From Shimia isoporae (GTDB taxonomy: Bacteria > Pseudomonadota > Alphaproteobacteria > Rhodobacterales > Rhodobacteraceae), in NCBI RefSeq assembly GCF_004346865.1, contig NZ_SMGR01000002.1, forward strand, positions 62,001 to 126,000: 64,000 bases of DNA, written 5' to 3'. The notes beneath the pieces were generated by a model. That model worked only from the letters and a program-made list of their open reading frames with translations, made no database searches and was not told the DNA's origin. Positions within the stretch are counted from its first letter, which is position 1. Each line of letters starts with the position of its first letter. Of the stretch, positions 44,598-55,119 are shown piece by piece. The translations under genes and the position numbers were made by a program.

Positions 44598-45553
44598 ATG
44601 AGCCACTCCTCTGCCCGTTCGTCAGGCCACAGCCTGACGGCTCAGCGCCGCCGCGCCGCGATGTGGTTTCTCGCACCGATGATCTGCGCACTGCTTTTTG
44701 TTGCTGCATGGCCCTTGATGCGCACCATCTACTTTTCTTTTACCAACACAACGCTCACCAGCCTCTATGGCGGCGAGTGGATCGGGTTTGACAACTACCT
44801 CAGCTATCGCAAGCTGTCCTCTGGCCGGGTGATATGGCGCGGTACGCTGGTCGACCCTGCGTGGTGGAACGCCGTCTATAATACCGTGCGCTTTTCAGTC
44901 ATTTCCGTTTCAATCGAAACTGTGCTTGGTCTAGGAGTCGCGTTGGTTTTGCACCGGAACTTTGTGGGGCGCGGATGGGTCCGCGCCGCCATTTTGATCC
45001 CCTGGGCCATTCCGACAATCATATCCGCGCGAATGTGGGGTTGGATGCTCAATGACCAATTCGGCATCATCAACGATCTCGGGCTACGCCTCGGACTGCT
45101 CAGCGAAAAAATCGCATGGACCGCAGATATCGAAACCGCGATGACCGCAGTTTTGATTGTTGATGTTTGGAAAACCACACCGTTCATGGCGCTACTCTGC
45201 CTTGCCGGGCTTCAGATGATCCCGAAAGACATTTACGAGGCAGCCAAGGTTGATGGCATACATCCAATCCGCGTTTTCTTCCGCGTTACGCTACCGCTGA
45301 TCCGGCCAGCCCTGATGGTTGCTGTGATCTTTCGCATGCTTGATGCACTAAGGATTTTCGACCTGATTTATGTGCTGACGCCGAATTCCAAGGCGACCAA
45401 AACCATGTCTGTCATCGCCCGCGAAAATCTCATCGACTTTGACAAATTTGCCTACGGATCGGCACAATCCACGCTGCTCTTTGCGCTCGTGGCGATCTTT
45501 GTTTCACTATACATCTGGCTCGGCAAAGTCGATCTGTCTGGAGAAAAATCCTG

Positions 45554-45554
<1 letters not shown>
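44598..45554 (+). CDS. ABC alpha-glycoside importer permease 1
   Basis: A 318-residue six-helix permease with EAA loop PKDIYEAAKVDGIHPIRVFF. AglF/ThuF-like by context. Its stop overlaps the next start by one base (TGATG). Confidence 0.9.
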
Positions 45555-46381
<827 letters not shown>

Positions 46382-46393
46382 GCGGAACTTCCA

Positions 46394-47401
46394 ATGGCAG
46401 AAATCAAACTCACTCAGTTGCGCAAAAAATTCGGCGCGGTCGAAGTCATCAAGGGGGTGGATCTGGAGATCCGCAAAGGAGAGTTCATGGTCTTTGTGGG
46501 GCCATCCGGATGCGGCAAGTCGACCTTGTTACGGCTCATTTCCGGTCTTGAGGAGATTTCGGACGGATCGTTGGATTTTGACGGCGAACGGGTCAATGAC
46601 CTTGTGCCATCAAAGCGCGGAATCGCAATGGTGTTCCAGTCCTACGCGCTCTACCCGCATATGACCGTGTTTCAGAATATGGCTTTTGGCATGAAACTCG
46701 CCAAAAACTCAAAAGAAGAGATGGACGCGCGGGTAACGCAGGCTGCCGAGATGCTGCAGATCGATCATTTGTTGGACCGCAAGCCCAAACAACTTTCAGG
46801 CGGCCAACGCCAACGGGTGGCCATTGGTCGGGCCATCGTGCGCGACCCTCGTGTTTTCCTATTTGATGAGCCGTTGTCCAACCTCGATGCGGCCTTGCGC
46901 GTACAGACCCGACTCGAAATTGCCAAGCTGCACCATGATATGGATGGCGTCACCATGATCTATGTAACTCATGATCAGGTCGAAGCGATGACGCTGGCGG
47001 ATCGCATCTGTGTGTTAAGGGATGGCATGGTCGAGCAAGTCGGCACTCCGGAAGAGCTCTACGACAGCCCCGACAATGTGTTTGTGGCCGGCTTTATCGG
47101 ATCTCCGAAAATGAACCTTCTAAAAGGGGCGCTGGCTGAGGCACATGAGTGCGCCACCTATGGCATTCGCGCAGAACACATCGAGGTTTGCTCCGACTCC
47201 GACGGGATATGGCAAGGTATTATTGTGCATGCCGAAAACCTCGGCTCGGACCACTATTTGTTCGTTGACATTGGTGCCGATGAACCGCTGATCGTCCGCC
47301 AGCCCGGGAAACAGAACATTGCTCTGGGCACCTCCCTGTCCCTGCGCCCGCAGGCCGGACAAGAACACCGTTTTGACGGCGCAGAACGCGCCATTCGCTG
47401 A
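46394..47401 (+). CDS. ABC alpha-glycoside importer ATPase (MalK-like)
   Basis: A 335-residue ATPase with Walker A GPSGCGKST, LSGGQRQRVAIGRA signature, Walker B VFLFDEPLSNLD and a C-terminal regulatory beta domain (about residues 240-335). Similar to but clearly distinct from the ATPase at 41023, so each importer has its own. Confidence 0.92.
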   Translation: MAEIKLTQLRKKFGAVEVIKGVDLEIRKGEFMVFVGPSGCGKSTLLRLISGLEEISDGSLDFDGERVNDLVPSKRGIAMVFQSYALYPHMTVFQNMAFGMKLAKNSKEEMDARVTQAAEMLQIDHLLDRKPKQLSGGQRQRVAIGRAIVRDPRVFLFDEPLSNLDAALRVQTRLEIAKLHHDMDGVTMIYVTHDQVEAMTLADRICVLRDGMVEQVGTPEELYDSPDNVFVAGFIGSPKMNLLKGALAEAHECATYGIRAEHIEVCSDSDGIWQGIIVHAENLGSDHYLFVDIGADEPLIVRQPGKQNIALGTSLSLRPQAGQEHRFDGAERAIR

Positions 47402-47426
47402 CTTTATACATCACAGGACAAAGACA

Positions 47427-48785
47427 ATGACCAAGATCGTTCTCGTAGGCGCTGGAAGCCTTCAATTCGGCACAGGCATGCTCGGTGATATCTTCCAAAG
47501 TGCGCATTTGAAAGGCGCAGACATCATCCTGCACGACATCAACCTGAAGGCGGCTAAGCGCACGTTGGGTGTTGCCGCGGACTACATCTCCGCCAACAAC
47601 CTGGACCATAAAGTCTCCGCCACCACCGACCTCGGGGATGCCCTTGCAGGAGCGGACTTCGTTGTGATTTCCATCGAAGTCGGAGACCGCTTTGCTCTTT
47701 GGGATTTGGATTGGAAGGTTCCTCAGCAGTATGGCATCCCTCAGGTCTATGGCGAGAATGGTGGCCCCGGTGGTCTGTTCCACTCCCTTCGCATCGTGCC
47801 GCCAATCCTCGACATATGTCAGTCGGTTGCTGACACCTGCCCCGACGCAACCGTCTTTTGTTATTCCAACCCGATGAGCCGCATCTGCACAACGGTGCAC
47901 CGCAAGTTCCCGGACCTAAAGTTTGTGGGCATGTGCCACGAAATCGTTTCACTGGAACGCCATCTCGCCCCATTGTTGGGCGTCGAACGGTCCGAAATCA
48001 CCTATCGCGCAGGCGGCCTGAACCACTTTTCAGTGATGACGGATGTGACCTACACCAAAGACGGAAGCTCTGCTTATGCAGACGTAGTAAACAAGGCAGA
48101 AGCTTATTTTGGTGCCAAGCCCGGCTATTCGGAAATTCTGCAAGCCTCTCGCAAGACCGGAACCTCCATCGAAACAGAAGGGTGGATGGAAGTGGACCTT
48201 TCCAAGGTCGAAACCATCCGCCCTTGGTCGGATCGGTGGCTGTTCGCCCATGTATTGAAAACTTTCGGTGCGCTGCCCATCACCTATGACAGCCACTTTG
48301 GAGAATATATCCAATGGGCGCACGATTGTTCGGATCATCAGGGCATTCTCGATTTCTACACCTACTACCGCAACTTCCTTGGCAAGACTGACCCCAAGAT
48401 CGAAAACACCCTCAAGGAACGTGTTGTACCAATCATCGAAGCCTTGATCGGTGCCACACCGGCCTACGAGGAGTATGCGGTGAACATTCCCAACAAGGGC
48501 TTCATCAAAAATCTACCGGAATGGATATGCGTCGAAGTGCCAGCGATTATCGACGAGACAGGCATCCAAGGCATCTCTGTAGATGTTCCCGCCGGTGTCC
48601 GCGGCTTGCTAAGCAACCAGATAGGCGTGCATGACATGACCGCTGAAGCCATACTGAATCAGAGTCGGGAACTTGTGGTTCAGGCGCTGTTGGTGGATCC
48701 GGTGGTGATCAAAAGCCAGGGAATGGAAGCCCTTGTGGATCACATGATTGCAGAGCAATCGCCTTGGTTGGACTACCTTTCCTGA
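47427..48785 (+). CDS. GH4-family alpha-glucosidase/alpha-galactosidase
   Basis: A 452-residue NAD+- and Mn2+-dependent glycosidase of family GH4. It starts KIVLVGAGSLQFG (NAD site), has NPM (148-150), the metal-binding MCHEI (Cys170-His171) and GGLNH (His200). GH4 enzymes work by oxidation at C3 and elimination, inside the cell, on imported glycosides. The CHEI tetrad resembles the CHEV signature reported for alpha-glucosidases rather than the CHSV of alpha-galactosidases, but family calls from this motif alone are tentative. The ATG at 47427 follows AGGAC; earlier in-frame Mets lie in the ATPase gene. Last gene of the operon before a strong terminator. Confidence 0.85.
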   Translation: MTKIVLVGAGSLQFGTGMLGDIFQSAHLKGADIILHDINLKAAKRTLGVAADYISANNLDHKVSATTDLGDALAGADFVVISIEVGDRFALWDLDWKVPQQYGIPQVYGENGGPGGLFHSLRIVPPILDICQSVADTCPDATVFCYSNPMSRICTTVHRKFPDLKFVGMCHEIVSLERHLAPLLGVERSEITYRAGGLNHFSVMTDVTYTKDGSSAYADVVNKAEAYFGAKPGYSEILQASRKTGTSIETEGWMEVDLSKVETIRPWSDRWLFAHVLKTFGALPITYDSHFGEYIQWAHDCSDHQGILDFYTYYRNFLGKTDPKIENTLKERVVPIIEALIGATPAYEEYAVNIPNKGFIKNLPEWICVEVPAIIDETGIQGISVDVPAGVRGLLSNQIGVHDMTAEAILNQSRELVVQALLVDPVVIKSQGMEALVDHMIAEQSPWLDYLS

Positions 48786-48803
48786 TCCCGTCCAAAAACG
48801 AAA

Positions 48804-48830
48804 AAAGCCGCGCGATCAACGCGCGGCTTT
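48804..48830. terminator. Bidirectional rho-independent terminator
   Basis: AAAGCCGCGCG pairs with CGCGCGGCTTT around a 5-base loop. An A-run precedes and a T-rich stretch follows, so it can stop both the plus-strand GH4 operon and the convergent minus-strand importer operon. Confidence 0.88.
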
Positions 48831-48854
48831 CCTATTTTCCGAATGGGCCGGAGA

Positions 48855-49808
48855 TTATCCGTCAATCCAGGACTGTACGGTCTTCATGTTGTCCGCAATC
48901 CAGTCTTCGGCAACCTCACGCGGATCACGCTTGTTCTCGAACATCTCGACGATCCAAGCATTGATCTCGTCGCCGGTGAACTGCACGTTGGAGAGCATCT
49001 TAGCCACTGGCGGGTTGCGTGTTTCCAAAGATTTAGAGTAGGCCACGTAGATGTCGTTGGAAGCGATCACGCAGTTAAACTCGGACACTTCCAGCCAATC
49101 TTCAGCGTCAAGGTTCACGTCTTCACAGCCTTCGGAGCGCGCCGGTTCTTTGACCGCAACAAGATCGTATTTCACGTGAATAGCTTCAGGTGTCCAATAG
49201 TAGAACAGCTGCGGCTTTTCAGCAGTATACGCGGCTTCCAGACCAGCTTTGAATGTGTCTGCAGATACAATGTTCGGCTCCCACAGGCCGTCCAGACCAT
49301 AGGATTTGAACTTGATCTGCCAGCGCTTGGTGGACGCCCAAGTCACGTCCCCCGCCCAGTATTCGCCTTTGCCGTTGCCATCGGTGTCGAACATTGCGGC
49401 GACCTCTGGATTGCGAAGGTCGTCAATACTGTCGACGGTACCGCGCATATAGCTCGGGACATAGATGTTGGACGTACCTTTGTAGGGCGAGTTGGTCACG
49501 ACAGTGCCGTTGCCGTCGATGTATTCATCCCAAAGAGCCTGCTGGTTTGGCATCCAGAGATCCGTGAAAACGTCGATGGATCCGTCACCCTTGTCCATGC
49601 CTGCCATAATCACGGCAGCCTGGTTCATGCCTGAGACGATTTCAGCGTCTCCGCCCATCTGGTCTTCAATGATGGCGGACAGCACATGACCGATGGCCTG
49701 TGCTCCGTTCCAGCTCAGGTCGGAGAAAGTGATTTTCTCCTGAGCCGAGACGCTTCCGGCCGCGGCCACAAGGGCGGCCAGTGCTACGGTTGTCTTAATG
49801 GTCTTCAT
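48855..49808 (-). CDS. Glycine betaine/quaternary amine ABC substrate-binding protein (ProX/OpuAC-like)
   Basis: A 317-residue periplasmic binding protein (signal about residues 1-22, ending SVSA). OpuAC-type blocks are ITFSDLSWNGAQAIGHVLSA, GSIDVFTDLWMPNQQ and PQLFYYWTPEAIHVKYDL, with Trp and Tyr residues like those that form the aromatic cage for a quaternary ammonium group. It is the distal gene of the minus-strand operon with permease, ATPase and the DUF1989-GcvT enzyme, so it probably feeds a methylated amine to that enzyme. Confidence 0.88.
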   Translation of the reverse strand: MKTIKTTVALAALVAAAGSVSAQEKITFSDLSWNGAQAIGHVLSAIIEDQMGGDAEIVSGMNQAAVIMAGMDKGDGSIDVFTDLWMPNQQALWDEYIDGNGTVVTNSPYKGTSNIYVPSYMRGTVDSIDDLRNPEVAAMFDTDGNGKGEYWAGDVTWASTKRWQIKFKSYGLDGLWEPNIVSADTFKAGLEAAYTAEKPQLFYYWTPEAIHVKYDLVAVKEPARSEGCEDVNLDAEDWLEVSEFNCVIASNDIYVAYSKSLETRNPPVAKMLSNVQFTGDEINAWIVEMFENKRDPREVAEDWIADNMKTVQSWIDG

Positions 49809-49841
49809 TGGTAGTTCTCCCTGTGTATTTTGGTGGTTGAT

Positions 49842-51644
49842 TTAGATGCGGCTGAACGAATTGCGGATACCGCGAAGGATGCGGTCGATCATCATCGCCA
49901 CCAAAGCGATTGCGATCCCCGCGAGGAGGCCCTTGCCCGCCTGCGCATCCCCGAGCGCAGCCGTTACGATTGCGCCGAGGCCTTCGGCGCCGATAAAGGC
50001 CGAGATGGTGGCCATCGAAAGGGCCAACATGATTGTCTGGTTAAGCCCCGCCATTATGGACGGGACCGCCATTGGCAGCTCTACTTTTCGCAATAGCTGC
50101 CGTTCTGATGCACCAAAAGCCAGAGCGGCTTCCTTGGTGCTTTCGGGGACTTGCCGAATGCCCAGCGCCGTGAGCTTGATCATAGGCGGCATGGCAAACA
50201 CCACTGTCGCCAACACAGCGGGTGGCTGCGAAATGCCGAAGAACGCCACCGCTGGCACAAGATAACTCAGCGACGGGATGGTCTGCATCACGTCCAGTAT
50301 GGGTTCGGTTATGAACCTCGCTATCTTGTTCTTGGCCATCCAGATTCCGATTGGCAGGCCGACAAAGACGCACACCGCCGTTGAAACAACAACCAAGGCC
50401 ATTGTCTGCATCGCGATCTGCCACAACTCGAAAAGCGCGAGGAAGGCGAGCGACGAAGCCACAAAGGCTGTTGTCCCCCAGCCCGTGTAGGCCCAACTCA
50501 GGACAAGGAAGAGGAATGCGACAACCGGCCAGGGCGTTTGCATGAACGCAACCTCAACCCGGATCAGGGACTGTCGCAATACGTTGGTCATGGCATCAAA
50601 GGCACCGGCAAAGGAAGCGCGAAGCCAATTGATCGAGATGTCGATGCTTTCGGCCGAGTATGTGAACAAGGTGACCTTGCGGCCCTCAACAGGCGGTTTG
50701 ATTTGGGCAACAACCTCTGTGCTGCCGTCGTCACCGGTCACACGGCGATACGTGACGTCCTCCGGCGGATCGAGCCTCGCCAGCGTTGGGAAATCGTCAA
50801 TGAAGAAGCAATCAAACCGGTCACGGGGAGTGATTGTCATGTATTCCTCAACCAAGTCGGAACTACGGCCAAGATCGCGCGCTTCGGCGCGAGCCACTTT
50901 GCGGGCTTCGTTTTGCTCAGCAGTACGATCCGAAATTGCATCCAGTTCGTCGAACCTGGACTGTGCGGCGGCTGCATCGTCCGCGACACGCCCGCTTAGA
51001 GAAGCAACATCGGGCAGCTGGTATCTCGCAAGCAGACTCTCAACACTTTCGGTTGCGCGGATCTGGTTGAAACATGCCCTTTCGTCGAGCCGCAACTGCG
51101 TCGCTCGATATGTGGTGATCGGCGTGCATAGCAGCATGATCGCGCAGCCGATCAGAAGCCTCTTGAGGGACACGCCGTTGGCCACAGTCGGGTCGATGCG
51201 CCAGCGATTGTATTGATCATAGTACCAGCGGTTGGCCTGGCTTCCCATCCAGATACGACCCGCGACAAGCAACAGCCAGCCGATGCTGCCATAGGTGCTG
51301 ATCCAGTTCGTATAGCGAGGGATGAGCGTACGGTTGGCCTCGGGATCAAGCTGGGCCTCGGCAAGAAGCGGAGAGAATTTCACCACCTGCATCAGGCACA
51401 CGATCGCCACCACATCGATGGCGAGCGACACCCAGAACATCAGCCAGACACCGCGCCATGCCGCCCAGAACCAAGGTACGATCAAACCCCAGATGTTTAT
51501 GTGCCAGCGTGGCAGCTTGCCTCTCTGGTGACGCTCGAACACCGGCGCGTAGTAGGTTTCCTTGGTGTCGCAGAATGCGCCAATGGAGACATCGCGCTCT
51601 TCGATTTCGCGCTGCTCCGCGCCGCTATTTACTGTCGTGCTCAT
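49842..51644 (-). CDS. Quaternary amine ABC permease with long N-terminal extension
   Basis: A 600-residue membrane protein. The C-terminal part (about residues 400-600) is a ProW/OpuAB-type permease with EAA-like PESTKEAALAFGASERQLLR. The first 380 or so residues are unusual. There are aromatic-rich helices (NIWGLIVPWFWAAWRGVWLM and ANRWYYDQYNRWR, reminiscent of DUF2628 membrane domains). Then comes a charged helical region of about 150 residues rich in Arg and Ala (about 175-340) before the next helix. ProW itself also has an N-terminal extension, but much shorter. It overlaps the ATPase gene by 4 bases. Confidence 0.85.
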   Translation of the reverse strand: MSTTVNSGAEQREIEERDVSIGAFCDTKETYYAPVFERHQRGKLPRWHINIWGLIVPWFWAAWRGVWLMFWVSLAIDVVAIVCLMQVVKFSPLLAEAQLDPEANRTLIPRYTNWISTYGSIGWLLLVAGRIWMGSQANRWYYDQYNRWRIDPTVANGVSLKRLLIGCAIMLLCTPITTYRATQLRLDERACFNQIRATESVESLLARYQLPDVASLSGRVADDAAAAQSRFDELDAISDRTAEQNEARKVARAEARDLGRSSDLVEEYMTITPRDRFDCFFIDDFPTLARLDPPEDVTYRRVTGDDGSTEVVAQIKPPVEGRKVTLFTYSAESIDISINWLRASFAGAFDAMTNVLRQSLIRVEVAFMQTPWPVVAFLFLVLSWAYTGWGTTAFVASSLAFLALFELWQIAMQTMALVVVSTAVCVFVGLPIGIWMAKNKIARFITEPILDVMQTIPSLSYLVPAVAFFGISQPPAVLATVVFAMPPMIKLTALGIRQVPESTKEAALAFGASERQLLRKVELPMAVPSIMAGLNQTIMLALSMATISAFIGAEGLGAIVTAALGDAQAGKGLLAGIAIALVAMMIDRILRGIRNSFSRI

Positions 51645-52696
51645 TCGTCCGCGCTCCCCTGAAGGCCGTGCAGCAATGTGTTCTTGTCGACAACCCCGAC
51701 AAGTTTTCCGTCAGCCTTGATGAGGACCGGAAGGTCAGCGTGCGTGCTGAGTTCAACCAATGAATCAAGGTCATCTTCGGGGCGTGCTTCGGGGTGTTGT
51801 TGCGTCAGATCCAATGGATGCCGCTTGGCTTGATACTCGTCAGGCGGCACCATTATTTTCGCTGCGGAAACAAGTTTCAATCGGGAGATTCCCGCAACAA
51901 AATCAGCGACATAATCATCTGCTGGGGCTGTAACGATATCTTCGGCCGTGCCAATCTGGACGATCTCCCCATCCTTCATAATCCCGATGCGGTCCCCCAT
52001 ACGGATCGCCTCATCCAGATCGTGGGTGATAAAGACAGTGGTCTTTTTCAGGTTGGCCGAAAGTCCCAGAAATTCGTCCTGCAGATTGCGGCGAATGAGC
52101 GGATCCAATGCAGAGAACGGTTCGTCCATCAGTAGAATTTCAGGGTCCGCGGCCAGCGCACGGGCCAATCCAACCCGTTGCTGCATTCCGCCGGAGAGCT
52201 CTGATGGAAGCCGGTCCCCGTATCCGTGCAAGGAAACAGTTTCCAAAGCCTCATCCGCAAGCTTGGCGCGGTGATAGGCGTCCATCCCGCGCAGCTCGAG
52301 TGCGAAGCCGATATTGTCTCGCACCGACCGGTGCGGCAACAGCGCCATATTCTGAAACACCATCCCGATCTTGGTGCCACGCAAGGCGCGCAATGCATCT
52401 GGGCGCATCTTGCCGATGTCCTCACCCAAAATCCTGATCGAGCCCGCAGACGGTTCTATCAATCGGTTGATGTGGCGCACCAACGTCGACTTACCGGAGC
52501 CAGACAACCCCATCAGGCAGAATATCTCTCCCTCGCCAACGGCAAAACTCGCGTCCTTGACGCCAACGACGGCACCAAAACGTGCAAGCACCTCCGCCTT
52601 GCCAATTCCTTCTGCCCTGATCGCGTCCATCGCTTCCTGCGCGCGATCTCCAAAGACTTTCCAGACACCATCCAGTGCCACAACCGGGTCGCTCAT
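51641..52696 (-). CDS. Quaternary amine ABC ATPase with CBS domain (ProV/OpuAA-like)
   Basis: A 351-residue ATPase with Walker A GLSGSGKST, LSGGMQQRVGLARAL, Walker B ILLMDEPFSALDP and a single C-terminal CBS-like unit (about residues 290-345). The N-terminal insert EAMDAIRAEGIGKAEVLARF before the P-loop is typical of the betaine class. CBS units in OpuA sense ionic strength; with only one unit that function is uncertain. Overlaps both neighbouring genes by 4 bases. Confidence 0.9.
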   Translation of the reverse strand: MSDPVVALDGVWKVFGDRAQEAMDAIRAEGIGKAEVLARFGAVVGVKDASFAVGEGEIFCLMGLSGSGKSTLVRHINRLIEPSAGSIRILGEDIGKMRPDALRALRGTKIGMVFQNMALLPHRSVRDNIGFALELRGMDAYHRAKLADEALETVSLHGYGDRLPSELSGGMQQRVGLARALAADPEILLMDEPFSALDPLIRRNLQDEFLGLSANLKKTTVFITHDLDEAIRMGDRIGIMKDGEIVQIGTAEDIVTAPADDYVADFVAGISRLKLVSAAKIMVPPDEYQAKRHPLDLTQQHPEARPEDDLDSLVELSTHADLPVLIKADGKLVGVVDKNTLLHGLQGSADE

Positions 52697-55017
52697 GCCC
52701 TTGCCCTCTCTCGTTTTGGGTCAAAAAACGGCACGTCGCACACTGTCGCGGTCAATCTCTTCATCCTTCCGTCAAGTTGGCCCACCTCCAGCGTTTCGCC
52801 GGCAACTGCAAATTCGATTGCGAGGCGGGCCATCGCAATGCTGCATTCAAACATTGGGGATCGGGTGGCCGAGGTAATCACGCCAACTTGCCGTTCTCCC
52901 GCGAATATTGGCGCACCATGTGCTGGCACGTCATTGCACGCGAACTTTAACCCGCTCAGCACCCGACGTGGGTCGCGGGCATTGCGCTCAAGTGCTGCCT
53001 TGCCGATGAAGTCGGCCTTTCTGAGATCAACTGCAAACCCCAGCCCAGCCTCAAAGGCATCAATTCCAGCCGCAAACTCGTTGCGAGAAGCCAATCCAGC
53101 CTCGATGCGGATTGTTTCCAGCGCCTCACCGCCCATGGGAGTAATCCCCAAATCCTCGCCGGCAGTCATCACCGCATCCCACAACGCAGGCGCATCGCTG
53201 GCCGCGCAGAACAATTCGTAACCGAGCTCACCAGTGTAGCCGGAGCGGGAAAGCATAAATGGTATTCCCTCACGATCGCCCACTCGCGCGATCGTCACCC
53301 CAAACCACTTTAGCTCCTGCAAAGAGGGATGCGTCGGTTGAGTGAAGACAAAGCGCTCAAGTATCTCCCGCGACCTTGGTCCTTGCAGCGCGAGGTTTGG
53401 CAGAGCGCTTTCCATCCCGTGAACCCGAACCTGAAGGTTGTCCCGCTGTGCGACGTCCTCAAAGACGCGCGCGCTTTCTTCGGATCCGCAGCACCAGCGA
53501 TATAGGTCGGGCGCCAGGCGGAACAGTGTTCCGTCGTCCACAACTGTACCGGCTTCATCACAAATCAAGGCATAAGTGCCTCGCCAAACGGCAACCCGGG
53601 ACACGTCACGGGTGAGCGATTTCTGCAAAAGCGTTTCCGCGTCCGGACCAATGATGTCGTATTTTCTCAGGGACGACATGTCCTGCAAAGTCGCCTTCTC
53701 GCGACACGCCCAATATTCCCCGACGGTCCCGACCGACGGAAAGCTGGCTGGTGCCCACACATCGCGCGCCGGGGCAAAATGATTTGTCAATCTGGACGTC
53801 GCGGGGTGAAAAGCACTTTCCCGGCTAATTGTCATGGCCGCATCTTCCTTTTCACGATAAGCGATCGCACGCCGGATCGGGGCATCCGGACGATAGATGC
53901 GCACATGCACATCAGTTGGGTTCCAGCCGTTGATCGGATCGATGTCGTCAGGACAGGCCGTTGTCACACAAACCAACTCTTCCAGCGCCCGCATCGCCAC
54001 GTAGTCGCCGGGTCGAGAGTGGCTTTCCTCCGTATGAATTTGATGACTATGCGGATCGACCCATGTGCTCCAAAAGAAGTTGATCGCCGGCCATGCGGCT
54101 CTGGCGGCCACACCTCGAGACGACAGAGCGCCTGAAATATTGTCCGAGCAGTTCAGATGTCCGGGAAAGCCTCGGTCAGCATATCCTCTGTCCGTACAAG
54201 CCATACCGAACGCATCGTGACGCCCGCAGGTATCCTGCAGAACCTGCATCATCGGCCTCAAGTCCTGATCGTAGAACTTGTCATACAGGCCCGGGCCCGG
54301 ATAGGCACCGCGCACCATTGTGCGCGTGGCCGTCGTATCGATCATAATGTCGCGGCCTTCGTCCAGCGCTTTGCTTCTGAGCGCAACAAAGTCTGAACAC
54401 TGCTGCCCTTCCACATCAATAATCTGAACAATTTCCCCCGGGCGCAGGTCGTAAGCCATCGCAGTCCCACGACGGACAGTAAATTCCTCTCGCACGTCGC
54501 CAAGCGGCGGTGGGAGAGCCACTCCCGCATCTACCGCGGCAGGCTTGACGGACACTTGGACCGCACCAAGAGCGGCGGCACTCACCAGTTCATTTGCGCT
54601 CTGCGGGCGGACGACCCAAACGGTACATGTCGCGGATGCGGACAGCGCTAGAAGGTCGTCAAGCGGCACCCAAGCGGCTGGAAGAGCCGCGTTACGATCG
54701 CCACCGTTCGCAGATACCCAGCCTAACAATTCGTCACTTTGAAAGGACGAGGGCGCCAAGTCCTCTCCGGCCTCCAACCCAAGAATTGTGGGCGCAACTT
54801 TACCCCGCGCGTCAAAAACCAGAACCGCAACCGATTGATCGCCCCCCATCGGGCGCAAACTCAGCATGTCGTGTTTTTTGAGATCGAAGCGCGCCGTTTC
54901 ACGTGCCGCAATCACGTCAGTCCGACTGTGAGATCTTGGGACAAAACCGGGGAACGCTCTGCCGTTGCCGGCAAAACCGATGTTTTCAAAGCTATGTAGT
55001 AACGCGCTATTCAACAC
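52693..55017 (-). CDS. DUF1989-GcvT fusion enzyme (aminomethyltransferase-like)
   Basis: A 774-residue, apparently three-part protein starting at a GTG. Residues about 30-160 form a divergent first domain (KKHDMLSLRPMGGDQSVAVL) that looks like a degenerate copy of the second. Residues about 176-376 are a DUF1989 (urea-carboxylase-associated) domain with IDVEGQQCSDFVAL, HDAFGMACTDRG, CSDNISGAL and VTTACPDDIDPINGW, whose Cys/His set suggests a metal site. Residues about 400-774 are a GcvT tetrahydrofolate-binding methyltransferase (LQDMSSLRKYDIIG, RSGYTGELGYELF). DUF1989 proteins are subunits of carboxyguanidine deiminase in other bacteria; GcvT proteins demethylate amines or DMSP. Co-transcribed with a betaine-type importer, it may degrade a methylated nitrogen compound. 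Confidence 0.82.
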   Translation of the reverse strand: MLNSALLHSFENIGFAGNGRAFPGFVPRSHSRTDVIAARETARFDLKKHDMLSLRPMGGDQSVAVLVFDARGKVAPTILGLEAGEDLAPSSFQSDELLGWVSANGGDRNAALPAAWVPLDDLLALSASATCTVWVVRPQSANELVSAAALGAVQVSVKPAAVDAGVALPPPLGDVREEFTVRRGTAMAYDLRPGEIVQIIDVEGQQCSDFVALRSKALDEGRDIMIDTTATRTMVRGAYPGPGLYDKFYDQDLRPMMQVLQDTCGRHDAFGMACTDRGYADRGFPGHLNCSDNISGALSSRGVAARAAWPAINFFWSTWVDPHSHQIHTEESHSRPGDYVAMRALEELVCVTTACPDDIDPINGWNPTDVHVRIYRPDAPIRRAIAYREKEDAAMTISRESAFHPATSRLTNHFAPARDVWAPASFPSVGTVGEYWACREKATLQDMSSLRKYDIIGPDAETLLQKSLTRDVSRVAVWRGTYALICDEAGTVVDDGTLFRLAPDLYRWCCGSEESARVFEDVAQRDNLQVRVHGMESALPNLALQGPRSREILERFVFTQPTHPSLQELKWFGVTIARVGDREGIPFMLSRSGYTGELGYELFCAASDAPALWDAVMTAGEDLGITPMGGEALETIRIEAGLASRNEFAAGIDAFEAGLGFAVDLRKADFIGKAALERNARDPRRVLSGLKFACNDVPAHGAPIFAGERQVGVITSATRSPMFECSIAMARLAIEFAVAGETLEVGQLDGRMKRLTATVCDVPFFDPKRERARA

Positions 55018-55039
55018 GACAGCCCCGAGAATCCTCAGA

Positions 55040-55053
55040 TGTAACTAGTTACA
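55040..55053. promoter_or_regulatory. LacI-type operator, copy 1
   Basis: TGTAACTAGTTACA is a perfect 14-base palindrome, 22 bases upstream of the DUF1989-GcvT start. Half-site TGTAAC is shared with the second copy 45 bases away. Confidence 0.72.
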
Positions 55054-55084
55054 CAACAGCGTCACATTCGGAGTCAACAAAATT

Positions 55085-55098
55085 TGTAACCAGTTACA
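55085..55098. promoter_or_regulatory. LacI-type operator, copy 2
   Basis: TGTAAC-CA-GTTACA has perfect 6-base arms and lies 21 bases before the LacI start. Paired with copy 1 it covers both divergent promoters, as expected for an autoregulated repressor. Confidence 0.72.
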
Positions 55099-55119
55099 TT
55101 TCGTGCTTTATGTGTGTGC

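Noticed and set aside
48843-49634. 263-codon plus-strand open frame
   Set aside because: Antisense to the ProX-like binding protein and starting within the terminator region; no motif.
52226-53221. 331-codon plus-strand open frame
   Set aside because: Antisense to the ATPase and the GcvT-fusion genes, no motif.
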